In this document: positions 51,228-59,417 of the stretch, one piece after another
Position numbering within the stretch: the stretch's first letter is position 1
Layout of the letters: the number at the start of each line of letters is the position of its first letter
Source of the DNA: Streptomyces hydrogenans
GTDB taxonomy: Bacteria > Actinomycetota > Actinomycetes > Streptomycetales > Streptomycetaceae
Direction: 5' to 3'
Assembly (NCBI RefSeq): GCF_014656075.1
Contig: NZ_BNBS01000039.1
Coordinates: forward strand, 1 to 64,000
DNA length: 64,000 nucleotides
Notes under the pieces: generated by a model
What the model was told of the DNA's origin: nothing
The model's input: only the letters and a program-made list of their open reading frames with translations
The model's database searches: none
Translations under genes and position numbers: made by a program

Positions 51228-51307
51228 GTGAGGTGCGCCCCTTGCGTACTGTAAGACCCTCCAACGGCTCTCGAAACTTACGCATCTCGGCTGGCGGACG
51301 CCAGCGA

Positions 51308-51326
51308 ATTGACGACGCGCGTCAAT
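51308..51326. promoter_or_regulatory. Inverted repeat between divergent MFS and gpmA genes
   Basis: ATTGACG and CGTCAAT (7-base perfect arms, 5-base spacer ACGCG) lie 28 bases upstream of gpmA. TAGGCT at 51341-51346 is the likely gpmA -10 and would give a leaderless or nearly leaderless message, since no ribosome site precedes the ATG. Confidence 0.5.
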
Positions 51327-51353
51327 CGTCAGCGGTCCATTAGGCTCGTACGC

Positions 51354-52112
51354 ATGGCCGACGCACCGTACAAGCTGATCCTCCTCCGCCACGGCGAGAG
51401 CGAGTGGAACGAGAAGAATCTGTTCACCGGATGGGTGGACGTGAACCTCACCGCGAAGGGTGAGAAGGAGGCGACGCGCGGCGGCGAGCTGCTCAAGGAC
51501 GCCGGCCTGCTCCCCGACGTGCTGCACACCTCCCTCCAGAAGCGCGCCATCCGCACCGCCCAGCTCGCGCTGGAGTCCGCGGACCGCCACTGGATCCCGG
51601 TCCACCGCTCCTGGCGCCTCAACGAGCGCCACTACGGCGCCCTCCAGGGCAAGGACAAGGCCCAGACCCTCGCCGAGTTCGGCGAGGAGCAGTTCATGCT
51701 CTGGCGCCGCTCGTACGACACCCCGCCGCCGCCGCTCGCCGACGACAACGAGTACTCCCAGGCCGGCGACGCCCGCTACGCGACGATCCCGCCGGAGCTG
51801 CGCCCGCAGACCGAGTGCCTCAAGGACGTCGTCGAGCGCATGCTCCCGTACTGGTACGACGGCATCGTCCCGGACCTCCTCGCCGGCCGCACGGTCCTGG
51901 TCGCCGCCCACGGCAACAGCCTCCGCGCCCTGGTGAAGCACCTCGACGGCATCTCCGACGCCGACATCGCGGGCCTCAACATCCCCACGGGCATCCCGCT
52001 CTCCTACGAGCTGGACGAGAACTTCAAGCCCCTCAACCCCGGCGGCACCTACCTCGACCCGGAGGCCGCCGCGGCCGCCATCGAGGCCGTCAAGAACCAG
52101 GGCAAGAAGTAA
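51354..52112 (+). CDS. gpmA: 2,3-bisphosphoglycerate-dependent phosphoglycerate mutase
   Basis: GpmA interconverts 3- and 2-phosphoglycerate in glycolysis. The 252-aa protein carries LILLRHGESEWNEKNLFTGW, with the phospho-histidine in RHGES, SWRLNERHYGALQGKDK, and VLVAAHGNSLRALVKHL, with the second catalytic His. Length is standard for the cofactor-dependent enzyme. ATG 51354 is used; the longer in-frame start at 51309 overlaps the promoter repeat. A strong terminator follows, after which the integrative element begins. Confidence 0.95.
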   Translation: MADAPYKLILLRHGESEWNEKNLFTGWVDVNLTAKGEKEATRGGELLKDAGLLPDVLHTSLQKRAIRTAQLALESADRHWIPVHRSWRLNERHYGALQGKDKAQTLAEFGEEQFMLWRRSYDTPPPPLADDNEYSQAGDARYATIPPELRPQTECLKDVVERMLPYWYDGIVPDLLAGRTVLVAAHGNSLRALVKHLDGISDADIAGLNIPTGIPLSYELDENFKPLNPGGTYLDPEAAAAAIEAVKNQGKK

Positions 52113-52121
52113 CTCTTACCC

Positions 52122-52172
52122 ACGAAAGAGCCCCCTACCTGCGGTTTCTCCGCCGGGAGGGGGCTTCTTCGT
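52122..52172 (+). terminator. gpmA terminator hairpin
   Basis: Fifteen-base arms (52122-52136 and 52158-52172) pair with two mismatches, with a small inner GCGG/CCGC stem. It lies 10 bases past the gpmA stop and 24 bases before the end of the L7/L12-like gene of the element. Confidence 0.85.
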
Positions 52173-52195
52173 GCGCTGGGGCCGTCTGTGGGCCG

Positions 52196-52492
52196 TCAGA
52201 GGGACGGGGCCGCGTTCTCGCCGGACTCCGATTCCTCTCGGGCTTCGGCCCGGGCGCCGGCGCTTCGCAGCACGGTGACGGCATCGTCGGCGTCGTCCTG
52301 GGGCCAGGACTTCATGACGGTGACGGGAGCCTGCCGCGTGAGCACCCGGCTGTGCCAGAGGCTGAGCCCCGTCAGCCGACGCACGGCCTGGACCACGTCC
52401 ATCTCGCGCGGCCCGCAGTCGAGGAGCACGACGTCATTGGCCCGCTCATCGCAGATCAAGGTGATGCACACGGTCTCGTCCCCGTCATCCAT
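52196..52492 (-). CDS. Small protein resembling ribosomal L7/L12 C-terminal domain
   Basis: The 98-aa protein begins MDDGDETVCITLICDERAND. Residues about 22-85 (DVVLLDCGPREMDVVQAVRR then LTGLSLWHSRVL, ending VLRSAGARAEAR) align with the beta-alpha-alpha-beta-alpha-beta pattern of the L7/L12 C-terminal domain, which binds translation GTPases. The normal N-terminal dimer domain is absent. Its start overlaps the integrase stop by 8 bases, so it is translationally coupled to int. A role in recombination or translation control is unknown. GTG 52495 is an alternative start. Confidence 0.75.
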   Translation of the reverse strand: MDDGDETVCITLICDERANDVVLLDCGPREMDVVQAVRRLTGLSLWHSRVLTRQAPVTVMKSWPQDDADDAVTVLRSAGARAEAREESESGENAAPSL

Positions 52493-53753
52493 CACGTCCC
52501 CCGGTTCCTCGGTGACGGGGAGCGTATGCGCCCTCGAAGACGTCGGCCACGGCTTTTCTCGTGCGCTCCCGGCTGCTCGGCATGAGGTGGGCGTACACCC
52601 GCAGCGTCAGGCCGGGGTCGGAGTGTCCCAAGTACTCCGCCAGGGCCTTGATGTTCTCTCCGGCGTCCAGGAGCACCGAGGCGTAGAAGTGCCGAAGCGC
52701 GTGCATCCCGTGCTCACGGGCGGAGGCGTAGCTCTGCTGCCCCTTCTCCCGCTCCGGGATGACGCCGGCCGCGGCGAGCGCGGGCTTCCACTGGTCGGTG
52801 TTGAACATGCTCCGCCAGACGTGGTTGCCCAGGGGAGCAGTGAAGATCAACCGCTTGGTCACGTGCTGCCCGCGCTGGGTCATCCACGGCAGCGTGATGT
52901 CGGCGGGTGGGAACTTCGTCAGGTGCGCGCGGAGCGCATCGGCGACGGGCTCGGGCAGAGGTACGTCCCGGAGCTTGCCGCCCTTCGGCGGGGCGAACAC
53001 CGGCTTGCTGCGGCTGAGCTTGAGTTGCTGGACGACGTGCACGGTGTTCGTCGTGAAGTCGATCGAGTCGGCGGTGAGGCCCAGGATCTCGCCCTGGCGG
53101 AGTCCGCACCCGGCACCGATGTCGACCATGGCCTGATACCGGTCAGGCAGGGCGGCGCGGACTGCGAAGACGCGGTCAGCGGTCCACGGAGCCACTCGCT
53201 TGGTCTCGACGGCCGGCGCCTTCACCGAACGAGCGGAGCACGGGTTCTTCGGAAGGTGGCCGTCGTCCACGGCCGCGTTCAGCACGGTGCGGACGTTGGA
53301 GTAGATGACTCGCGCGTACGATCCGACCACTCCGGCCGCCGTCAGATCCGCGATCCAGTCCCGGATGTGCTCGGGCTTGAAAGATCCGAGCGGCCTGGAG
53401 CCGATGTAGGGGAAGGCGTGAAGGCGTAGCTGCGACTCCATCGAGAAGCCCGTGTTCGGGTCGGCCTGATGGTTCCGGAGCCACTTCTCCCCGTACTGCT
53501 GGAAAGTGATCCTGCTTGCGCGGGGGTCGATGTACTGCCCCCGGGACATGTCCGCTTCGACCTGGGCGAGCCACTGATCGGCGAGGCGTTTCTGTCGGTC
53601 GGGGAAGCTCTTCGACTTCTCGGTCCCGTCGGGGCCGACGTACCGGGCTCGGTACCGCATACCGGTGCCGTGACGCTCGCTCTTTACCCGGCGGGGCTTT
53701 CCGTCGGGACTGGTCTCCGTCTTGAACCACCGGTCCTGGATGTGTCCGGCCAT
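52485..53753 (-). CDS. Tyrosine site-specific integrase
   Basis: The 422-aa integrase has an N-terminal Arm-type domain (RYRARYVGPDGTEKSKSFPD), a core-binding domain (FQQYGEKWLRNHQADPNTGF) and a catalytic domain. The active-site residues are seen in GAGCGLRQGEILGLTADSID (first Arg), HGMHALRHFYASVLLDAG (His-x-x-Arg), LAEYLGHSD (His) and LTLRVYAHLMP (Tyr). It integrates and excises the element with the excisionase encoded just upstream. ATG 53753 gives MAGHIQDRWFKTETSPDGKP and overlaps the excisionase stop by one base. Confidence 0.95.
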   Translation of the reverse strand: MAGHIQDRWFKTETSPDGKPRRVKSERHGTGMRYRARYVGPDGTEKSKSFPDRQKRLADQWLAQVEADMSRGQYIDPRASRITFQQYGEKWLRNHQADPNTGFSMESQLRLHAFPYIGSRPLGSFKPEHIRDWIADLTAAGVVGSYARVIYSNVRTVLNAAVDDGHLPKNPCSARSVKAPAVETKRVAPWTADRVFAVRAALPDRYQAMVDIGAGCGLRQGEILGLTADSIDFTTNTVHVVQQLKLSRSKPVFAPPKGGKLRDVPLPEPVADALRAHLTKFPPADITLPWMTQRGQHVTKRLIFTAPLGNHVWRSMFNTDQWKPALAAAGVIPEREKGQQSYASAREHGMHALRHFYASVLLDAGENIKALAEYLGHSDPGLTLRVYAHLMPSSRERTRKAVADVFEGAYAPRHRGTGGRDG

Positions 53754-53962
53754 CAGGCTGCACTCTCCTGATCCATCAGCGAGCCCACCCACGCACGAAC
53801 GTCTTCCGGGTCGAACCGGAGGTGGACACCGACACGGAAGCCGCGAGGGCCGGTGCGCTTGCGGCGCCACTGGTAGACGGTCTCCAGCGGGACGCCCAGA
53901 AGGTCCGCGAGGTCAGTCGGCGTGAGGTACCGCTCGGGCAGAGCACGGGCCACGGTCACCAC
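53753..53962 (-). CDS. Excisionase (AlpA/MerR-type helix-turn-helix)
   Basis: The 69-aa protein carries YLTPTDLADLLGVPLETVYQ and WRRKRTGPRGFRVGVHLRFD, a winged helix-turn-helix typical of AICE Xis proteins that direct the integrase to excision. It lies between rep and int, overlapping rep by 7 bases and int by 1, so rep-xis-int form one operon as in pSAM2. Confidence 0.92.
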   Translation of the reverse strand: MVTVARALPERYLTPTDLADLLGVPLETVYQWRRKRTGPRGFRVGVHLRFDPEDVRAWVGSLMDQESAA

Positions 53963-55371
53963 TCCCCATTGGTGTCGTCGGCGTCGAGTTCGGTTCGGAT
54001 CTCTCTGGCGTGTTCGCGGTTGTGCTGGATGTCGCGGCGGATGTTGGCGGCGAGCCAGGATTCGCCGGGGGTGTGGCCGTGGCCGGCGTAGGCCCAGTGG
54101 GCGACGACGAGGAGGGTGGACTCCGGGTGTTCGTCGGGATCGGGCAGGCCGAGGGCGGTGCGCTGTTGCTGCGCGCGGTAGTCGGCGCGGACCTGGCGTA
54201 AGGCGCCGAGGGTGGTGGAGTAGGCGCGGGACTTGGTGGAGAAGTGGCCTCGGAAGCCGAGCATGTGGGCCCAGGCCCTCAGACGCCGGTCCGGGTAAGC
54301 GGCGTCGAGGTCCATGCAGGCTTCCATCAGCCGCCGGGGGTGGTCGGGGACGCCGAGGAGGATGAGGGCTTCCTTGTTGCCGACGGGGTGGTCAACGGTG
54401 CCGGTGGTCTCGGCGGCCTTGGTGGCGTACTTGGCGACATAGGCGGCCACGGCCTGTTCGGTCAGCTCCTCGCCCTGGCCGAAGGCGCCGATGGGCTGGA
54501 CGTCGAGCTGGGTGCCCCAGGTGAGAGTCAGGTCCTGGGCGACGCCGTGGGCGGGGGCGGCGTCGACGGTGACGCGGGCGCGGGCGGCGGCTGCGTGGAT
54601 GGCGGCGGTGAGGAGGTCGAGGGTGGCCCAGGCAGGGGGCGGGGTGTGCGGTCCGTCGGGGCCGTCGAAGCGGATGACGGCGTGAAAGTGGACGGCCCCG
54701 CGCTTTTGGTACTCGGCGACCTTGCCGAAGGAGACGCGTGACTGTTCACGGGCGGCTTTCTGGGTGAGGCCGGCAACGGCGGCGATCTCGCGACGGAGGT
54801 AGATCGTGAAGTACCTCCACAGCTCGGAGGCATGGTTGTTCCACAGCACCGCGCCCGCGTAGTCGTACGTGGCCGGGTCGAGCGGAGTCCCGAGCTCGGG
54901 CGCGTCCTCGGCGTGCTGGATGCCGCAGCGGCAGGGGCGAGTGCCGGGGCGATTGTGGACGGGGCCGAAGGACGGGGCAGTGAGCGTGGCGAAGACCCGC
55001 GGGTGGTCCCGAATGGTCTCCGGCGTGCCCTTGCCGGGGTCGCCGGTGAGTCCGGCGCGGATGAGGTGGTAGGTGTCGCCGGCGTAGGTCCAGGCGCAGG
55101 CCGGGCAGCGCGAGGCCCGTCGGTTGCCGCAGGCGACGCGCAGGACTCCGCCAGGTTCGGCGTCGGTGTTGTACGCGTGAATCACGGTCTTGGTGGCGGG
55201 GTCGAGGAGCTTGGTGCCGCCGGTGAGACGGATGGGGGCGGTGCAGCCGCCGGTTCGGCGGATCTGTTCGGTGAGGCGGTCGAAGCCGGGGGACCCGGCC
55301 ACCCGAAGCAGGTCGCTCAGGGTGGCCGGGTCCAGGCCCGCCGCGAGGGCGGAGGTGGTCAAGACGGTCAC
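53956..55371 (-). CDS. RepSA-like rolling-circle replication initiator
   Basis: The 471-aa protein resembles pSAM2 RepSA. It has two N-terminal Cys clusters (CGNRRASRCPAC and CRCG), the metal-binding HUH motif KRGAVHFHAVIRFDG, and YVAKYATKA, which contains the candidate nicking tyrosine(s). It nicks the element's double-strand origin after excision and starts rolling-circle replication. GTG 55371 overlaps the preceding small gene as GTGA, which supports this start over the longer frame. Confidence 0.9.
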   Translation of the reverse strand: MTVLTTSALAAGLDPATLSDLLRVAGSPGFDRLTEQIRRTGGCTAPIRLTGGTKLLDPATKTVIHAYNTDAEPGGVLRVACGNRRASRCPACAWTYAGDTYHLIRAGLTGDPGKGTPETIRDHPRVFATLTAPSFGPVHNRPGTRPCRCGIQHAEDAPELGTPLDPATYDYAGAVLWNNHASELWRYFTIYLRREIAAVAGLTQKAAREQSRVSFGKVAEYQKRGAVHFHAVIRFDGPDGPHTPPPAWATLDLLTAAIHAAAARARVTVDAAPAHGVAQDLTLTWGTQLDVQPIGAFGQGEELTEQAVAAYVAKYATKAAETTGTVDHPVGNKEALILLGVPDHPRRLMEACMDLDAAYPDRRLRAWAHMLGFRGHFSTKSRAYSTTLGALRQVRADYRAQQQRTALGLPDPDEHPESTLLVVAHWAYAGHGHTPGESWLAANIRRDIQHNREHAREIRTELDADDTNGEW

Positions 55372-55547
55372 TTCCCGGCGCGGACGAGGGCGGCGGGGGT
55401 GGCGCGGGTGCCGGTGCCCTTGCAGGCCGGGCAGGTGGCGGCGAGGGTGCGGCACTTCCCGTCCGGCGCGGTGCCGGTGGTGATGTGGACGATGGGGAAG
55501 CCGTCGCAGTGGGAGCAGACGCGGGCGGGCGGGGTCTGGGGCATCAT
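55368..55547 (-). CDS. Small double zinc-ribbon protein (59 aa)
   Basis: The 59-aa protein has CSHCDG near residue 11 and CPACKGTGTR near residue 39, each a DnaJ-type CxxCxG half, with the pair able to bind one zinc. It overlaps rep by 4 bases. Similar small zinc-ribbon genes precede Rep genes in Streptomyces AICEs. A role in replication or as a nucleic-acid chaperone is plausible but not known. ATG 55547 follows AAAGGGAAA. Confidence 0.8.
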   Translation of the reverse strand: MMPQTPPARVCSHCDGFPIVHITTGTAPDGKCRTLAATCPACKGTGTRATPAALVRAGK

Positions 55548-55638
55548 GAGGTTTCCCTTTCGGGTCCGGTGGATCTGGATTGGGGTGAAGGCGCCCGGGG
55601 CGGCGGAAGTTTGGCGACCGAGGCCGCCCCGGGGGCCG

Positions 55639-56187
55639 CTAGCGGGTGTTGCGCCTGCCGTGGCCCTTGACCGCGTACATCGACGCGTCGGCGGCCGAGA
55701 GGGCATCGGTGAGGACCGGGACCGGCAGGTCGTTGCGGTGGCAGTGGCCGACCGAGGCCGAGACTCGCAGGACGTGCCCGCGGTGGGTGACCGGCTCGTC
55801 CAGCGCGGCCCGGAGTGCGGCGAGGCCGGGGGTGCGGGCAGGGTCGGTGACGATGGCGGCGAATTCGTCTCCGCCGAGGCGGGCAGCGATGCCGTGCCGG
55901 CCGCACCAGGTGGTGAGGCGGGCGGCGGTGGCGGTGAGGACGGTGTCTCCGGCGGCGTGGCCGTGGGTGTCGTTGATGGTCTTGAAGTCGTCCAGGTCGA
56001 CCAGGACCACGAGCGCACCGGGGTGCTTGCTCATGACGTGGTCGGCGCGGGTGGTCCATCCGGCGCGGGTGTGCAGGCCGGTCAGGGGGTCGCGGCGGGC
56101 GGTGGCCAGGCGGCGCCAGAGCAGTCCGCCGTGTAGGGCCCAGCCCAGGGCCGGTAACCCGGCGGCTGCGATCGTCTGCGTGTCCAT
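55639..56187 (-). CDS. GGDEF diguanylate cyclase encoded on the element
   Basis: The 182-aa protein has a short hydrophobic N-terminus (AAAGLPALGWALHGGLLW) and then a complete GGDEF domain. RRDPLTGLHTRAGW opens it, LVDLDDFKTINDTHGHAAGD binds metal and substrate, LGGDEFAAIV (GGDEF at 105-109) is the active site, and VSASVG comes near 144. The residues before the active site (CGRHGIAA) lack an RxxD inhibitory site, so product inhibition may be absent. It should make c-di-GMP from two GTP. It is embedded in the element's transfer operon, and the host chromosome in this window encodes the c-di-GMP receptor RsiG. Confidence 0.9.
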   Translation of the reverse strand: MDTQTIAAAGLPALGWALHGGLLWRRLATARRDPLTGLHTRAGWTTRADHVMSKHPGALVVLVDLDDFKTINDTHGHAAGDTVLTATAARLTTWCGRHGIAARLGGDEFAAIVTDPARTPGLAALRAALDEPVTHRGHVLRVSASVGHCHRNDLPVPVLTDALSAADASMYAVKGHGRRNTR

Positions 56188-56192
56188 GCGCG

Positions 56193-56504
56193 CTACCGGC
56201 CCTTCTGCATGTCGCGGACCAGGAGGCGGAGCACGACCGCGACGACGGCGATGGACGCGGCGCTGATCGCGACGGCGAGGAGCATGGAGACCAGGACGGC
56301 GCCGACGACCAGGACGACGGCGCCACCGCCGGCGGCGAGGGCGACCGCGCTGCCGGGGGTGAGCTGGACCGAGCTGCGGGGCGTGGTGGACGGGACGGGG
56401 GCGGGGGCCGGGACCACGGCCGGGATGGTCACAGGTTCGGTTCGGGCCGTGGGGATGGGGCGGCCGGGCGGGAGCGGGTTGACCGGGATGCGGGGCTGGA
56501 GCAT
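56193..56504 (-). CDS. Spread-type membrane protein (SpdB-like)
   Basis: The 103-aa protein has a Pro-rich cytoplasmic N-terminus (PVNPLPPGRPIPTARTEPV) and two adjacent hydrophobic helices (AVALAAGGGAVVLVVGAVLV and MLLAVAISAASIAVVAVVLR) ending in a basic tail. Small membrane proteins at this position in AICEs are spread proteins needed for intramycelial plasmid spreading. Assignment is by position and topology. Confidence 0.7.
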   Translation of the reverse strand: MLQPRIPVNPLPPGRPIPTARTEPVTIPAVVPAPAPVPSTTPRSSVQLTPGSAVALAAGGGAVVLVVGAVLVSMLLAVAISAASIAVVAVVLRLLVRDMQKGR

Positions 56505-56516
56505 GTCGGGTTCTCC

Positions 56517-56672
56517 CTACTTGGCGATGGGGTCGATGAGCGGGGTGAGGAGGCTGTCGGCGAGGAGGTAGCCGCCGAGGAGGAGGGCGGCGACGAGCCA
56601 CCAGGGCGGGCGGATGAGCTTGATTCCGAGGCCGCCGATGACGATCAGGGCGAGCCAGAGCGGGACGTCCAT
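56517..56672 (-). CDS. Small membrane protein of the transfer operon (51 aa)
   Basis: ATG 56672 opens a 51-codon frame beginning MDVPLWLALIVIGGLGIKLI and continuing RPPWWLVAALLLGGYLL, two hydrophobic segments. A strong GAGGAG ribosome site precedes it. It is 12 bases upstream of the SpdB-like gene and probably another spread component. Confidence 0.75.
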   Translation of the reverse strand: MDVPLWLALIVIGGLGIKLIRPPWWLVAALLLGGYLLADSLLTPLIDPIAK

Positions 56673-56691
56673 GACGCGAACTCCTCGTTTG

Positions 56692-56880
56692 CTAGCGGGG
56701 CTGGCAGCGGTGGGTGCGGGCGGCGAGTTCGGCGGCGGCGCGGGTGTTGTAGTCGGCGGAGAAGTCGCAGCCGGGGGCCGTGCACACGGCGGTGTGCTTG
56801 GTCCGGCCGCGGCCGTCGCGGTGGGTGCCGACCTGCACCGGGCCGAGCTTGATGACGTTGTGGAAGCGGTTGGGGCGCAC
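56692..56880 (-). CDS. Mobile element transfer protein (62 aa, zinc-finger-like)
   Basis: The 62-aa protein begins MRPNRFHNVIKLGPVQVGTH and has CTAPGCDFSADYNTRAAAEL then RTHRC, a C-x4-C...H-x-C pattern that could bind zinc. Very similar small proteins are annotated as mobile element transfer proteins in Streptomyces AICEs, next to spd genes. Molecular function unknown. Confidence 0.8.
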   Translation of the reverse strand: MRPNRFHNVIKLGPVQVGTHRDGRGRTKHTAVCTAPGCDFSADYNTRAAAELAARTHRCQPR

Positions 56881-56901
56881 GGGGCGTACCTCCTTCCTGG
56901 G

Positions 56902-57597
56902 TCAGGCGAGCTGGAGGGCGATGGAGTCGGCGAGGGCCGGGGGCATGCCGTGGCGGGTGCGGAGGGTTTCCGCGTCGATCGGCCGGCCGGTCTGGGCCCG
57001 GTGCGCGTCCGCGATCTTCTGGGCGTGAGCCATCAGCGCGGGCGGCACCGCCACAGCAGGCACCACGGGAGCGCGTTCGGGTTGTTCTTCCTGCGCGGCG
57101 GGTTCCGGCTGGGTCTCCACCGATTCGGTTTCGGCCGGCGGGAGTTCGGGAGCCGGTTCCGGCGCCCGTTCCACGGTCACTTCGGCGACCGGTTCCGACA
57201 CCGGCACAGGCTCAGGAGTGTGGGTGGGTTCGGGGACAGGGTGAGCGTGGGCGAGGAGGGTGCCGCCGAGGAAGGCGATGGCGGGCCATCCGGCGACGAG
57301 GATCCGCAGCCAGGCCGGGACGTTGGTCATGTCGAGGAGTCCGGCGGTGGCGACGTTGGCGCCGAGGGACGCGATGAGGGCGATGGCGAACCAGAGCCAG
57401 GCGTCCCGGTTGCCGCTGTCGGTGCGCATCCGGCGCCAGGCGGCGACCAGGAGGAGGTCGACGGAGACCGGGTAGGCCCACGCCTTCCATCCGTCCTGCC
57501 CGGCCGCCTCGGCCAGGTCGTGCAGGTGGGCGAAGGACAGGGCCCCGGCGATGACGGCCTGGACCAGGACGGCGTCGAGACGGAAGGGGCGGAACAC
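56902..57597 (-). CDS. DUF2637/SpdB2-like membrane protein
   Basis: The 231-aa protein has four hydrophobic helices in its first 120 residues (VQAVIAGALSFAHLHDLAEA, AYPVSVDLLLVAAW, WFAIALIASLGANVATAGLL, LRILVAGWPAIAFLGGTLLA), matching DUF2637. A Pro/Glu-rich linker and a C-terminal small helical domain (HAQKIADAHRAQTGRPIDAE) follow; the latter may bind DNA. GTG start follows AAGGAGG. Members lie beside the translocase gene in AICEs and act in plasmid spreading. Confidence 0.85.
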   Translation of the reverse strand: MFRPFRLDAVLVQAVIAGALSFAHLHDLAEAAGQDGWKAWAYPVSVDLLLVAAWRRMRTDSGNRDAWLWFAIALIASLGANVATAGLLDMTNVPAWLRILVAGWPAIAFLGGTLLAHAHPVPEPTHTPEPVPVSEPVAEVTVERAPEPAPELPPAETESVETQPEPAAQEEQPERAPVVPAVAVPPALMAHAQKIADAHRAQTGRPIDAETLRTRHGMPPALADSIALQLA

Positions 57598-57675
57598 GCG
57601 GCCGCCTCCTTTCGGGCATGGGTCGGGTAGGGACCTGGCGTGAGACGGTCACGCCGACCGAGGGAGCGGGGTGTC

Positions 57676-59034
57676 TCAGGCGGTGGCCGGGTTCGGCTTC
57701 ACCAGCGGGACCGACGCCGGATCGGCACTGGTGTCGTCCGGGAGAACCGGCCGATAGGCGGCGAGGGCCGGGAGGTCCGGGGTGAGGTCGGCGTGCGCGG
57801 TGCAGATGTCGGCGACCTCGGCGGCGGACAGTTCGGGGGTGCGGATGCGGGTCCAGCCGCCGGAGGTGTCACCGGCCACCGCGACGCCGGGCCGGTCCGG
57901 CGGGATGGCGGTCACGGCCACGACCGCGTCCGGGGCGATGTCCCCCAGTCCCATGTCGGCGGTCTGCTTGTCGTTGACCCGGTGCACGACCCGGCCGGTG
58001 AGCTGGGCCCGCAGGGTGGTGGCGCCGCGGCCGAGGTCGGAGCCGAAGCGCTGCCCGCACACCTCCAGGTAGATGCCGGCCGCGCGGGCCATCTGCCCGA
58101 GCCGGATCATCTGCATGACCATCCGGTCCCGGCGTTCCTCGTCCTTCTTCCCCGCGACGAGGAACAGCTCCGCGACCTCGTCCACCAGGACCACCACCGG
58201 GACCGGACGCGCGGTCTCGGGCAGGGCCCAGATGTCGGCGACCCCGGCGAAGCTCAGCAGGTCGAAGCGGTCTTCCATCTCCCCCACCAGGGCGTCGAGC
58301 AGGCCGGACGCTTCCTCGGGGGTGGTGGCGAACCCCGACAGGCGGGGCGCGTAGCCGCGCTGCTCGACACCCCGCTTGCAGTCGATCCCGACCAGGGCCA
58401 CATCGAGGCGGGCGAGCTGGGAGATGAGGTTGCGCTGATACATGGACTTGCCGGACTGGTTCGCGCCCAGGGTCAGCGCGTGCGGAACCTTCATGTAGTC
58501 CCGGACGAACGCCGAACCGTCCTCGCGCAGCGCCACCGGCACCGCCATCGGCCCCGACAGACGACGCCGGGAGCGCGGCATCCGGACCCGGCGAAGAACG
58601 TCGTAGCCGGTCATCCGCAGTTCCACGAAGCCGGGCTTGGTCTCCACCACGTGGACGGAGTGGACGCCCCAGGCGTGCCGCAGGCGTTCGGAGGCCGCCA
58701 TCACGTCGGCGGGCTCCAGACCGGCCGGGAGCCGCAGGGTGACCCGCATCCCCGTCGAAGTGCCCCGCACGCGGCGGACCTTCGGCGGAACGGGCTGCAC
58801 CTCGGAGCGGCGGGCGACGTTGCGGACCATGAACGCCCGCAGGCGGGACGGCTGGACCGTCAGCCCGCACACATCCATCGTCGCGTGGTAGTTCACCGCG
58901 AACCGCACCCGCGTGACCGGCAGACCCACCAGCGACCAGAACACCCGGGGCGCTCGGACCTTGGCGTATCCGAGACCGCCGGCGGCTCCGGCGAGGGGGA
59001 GGCCGACCTCCCATAAGGTCGAGATGTCAGCCAT
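57676..59034 (-). CDS. FtsK/SpoIIIE-type conjugal DNA translocase (TraSA/TraB-like)
   Basis: The 452-aa protein has a short N-terminal membrane-associated region, a linker domain, and an ATPase domain with Walker A TLGANQSGKSMYQ and Walker B PVVVLVDEVAELFLVAG. Actinomycete conjugation uses a single such hexameric pump to move double-stranded DNA between hyphae. ATG 59034 is 2 bases after the stop of the preceding gene, so both are under the palindromic operators at 59418-59489. Confidence 0.93.
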   Translation of the reverse strand: MADISTLWEVGLPLAGAAGGLGYAKVRAPRVFWSLVGLPVTRVRFAVNYHATMDVCGLTVQPSRLRAFMVRNVARRSEVQPVPPKVRRVRGTSTGMRVTLRLPAGLEPADVMAASERLRHAWGVHSVHVVETKPGFVELRMTGYDVLRRVRMPRSRRRLSGPMAVPVALREDGSAFVRDYMKVPHALTLGANQSGKSMYQRNLISQLARLDVALVGIDCKRGVEQRGYAPRLSGFATTPEEASGLLDALVGEMEDRFDLLSFAGVADIWALPETARPVPVVVLVDEVAELFLVAGKKDEERRDRMVMQMIRLGQMARAAGIYLEVCGQRFGSDLGRGATTLRAQLTGRVVHRVNDKQTADMGLGDIAPDAVVAVTAIPPDRPGVAVAGDTSGGWTRIRTPELSAAEVADICTAHADLTPDLPALAAYRPVLPDDTSADPASVPLVKPNPATA

Positions 59035-59036
59035 GG

Positions 59037-59369
59037 TCAGGCGCCCATCGGGGTGACCGCGACGGCGCGGAAGGAGATGCCGTGGCGGGTCTGGCCGTTG
59101 AACGTGTTCTCCCAGTCCCGGGCCTTGAGCCCGATGACCGTCACCGGCATGCCCGGCGTGAGCCCGTCGGGGAGACCGGTCTCCGGGACCGTCACCTGGT
59201 AGAGGTTGCCCTCCCCCTCGTCCGAGATCAGCAGGCCCACCGTCGAGAGCCCGGCACCGGTCTCCCGGTCCACCGCCCTCTCACCGGTCTGCTTGCTCAC
59301 GAGCTTCGGCGTGGGAGCGGTCGCGACGAACACGACAGCGCTAGAAAGGTCGATCTTGAAGGACGGCAT
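59037..59369 (-). CDS. Small AICE protein upstream of the translocase
   Basis: The 110-aa protein begins MPSFKIDLSSAVVFVATAPT and has PGMPVTVIGLKARDWENTFN; the beta-rich pattern suggests an OB-like fold. Homologues of similar size lie first in the transfer operon of Streptomyces AICEs, usually annotated hypothetical. ATG 59369 has TAGGAG 5 bases upstream. It is the first gene behind the operator cluster. Confidence 0.8.
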   Translation of the reverse strand: MPSFKIDLSSAVVFVATAPTPKLVSKQTGERAVDRETGAGLSTVGLLISDEGEGNLYQVTVPETGLPDGLTPGMPVTVIGLKARDWENTFNGQTRHGISFRAVAVTPMGA

Positions 59370-59417
59370 CAGCACTCCTACGTTGTGGGGCAGCCCAAAT
59401 GGGACCGCCGATGCCCG

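Noticed and set aside
52113..52195. tRNA gene or att site at the left end of the AICE
   Set aside because: The stretch contains only the gpmA terminator; no cloverleaf or T-loop motif is visible and no matching direct repeat was seen near 61.9-64 kb.
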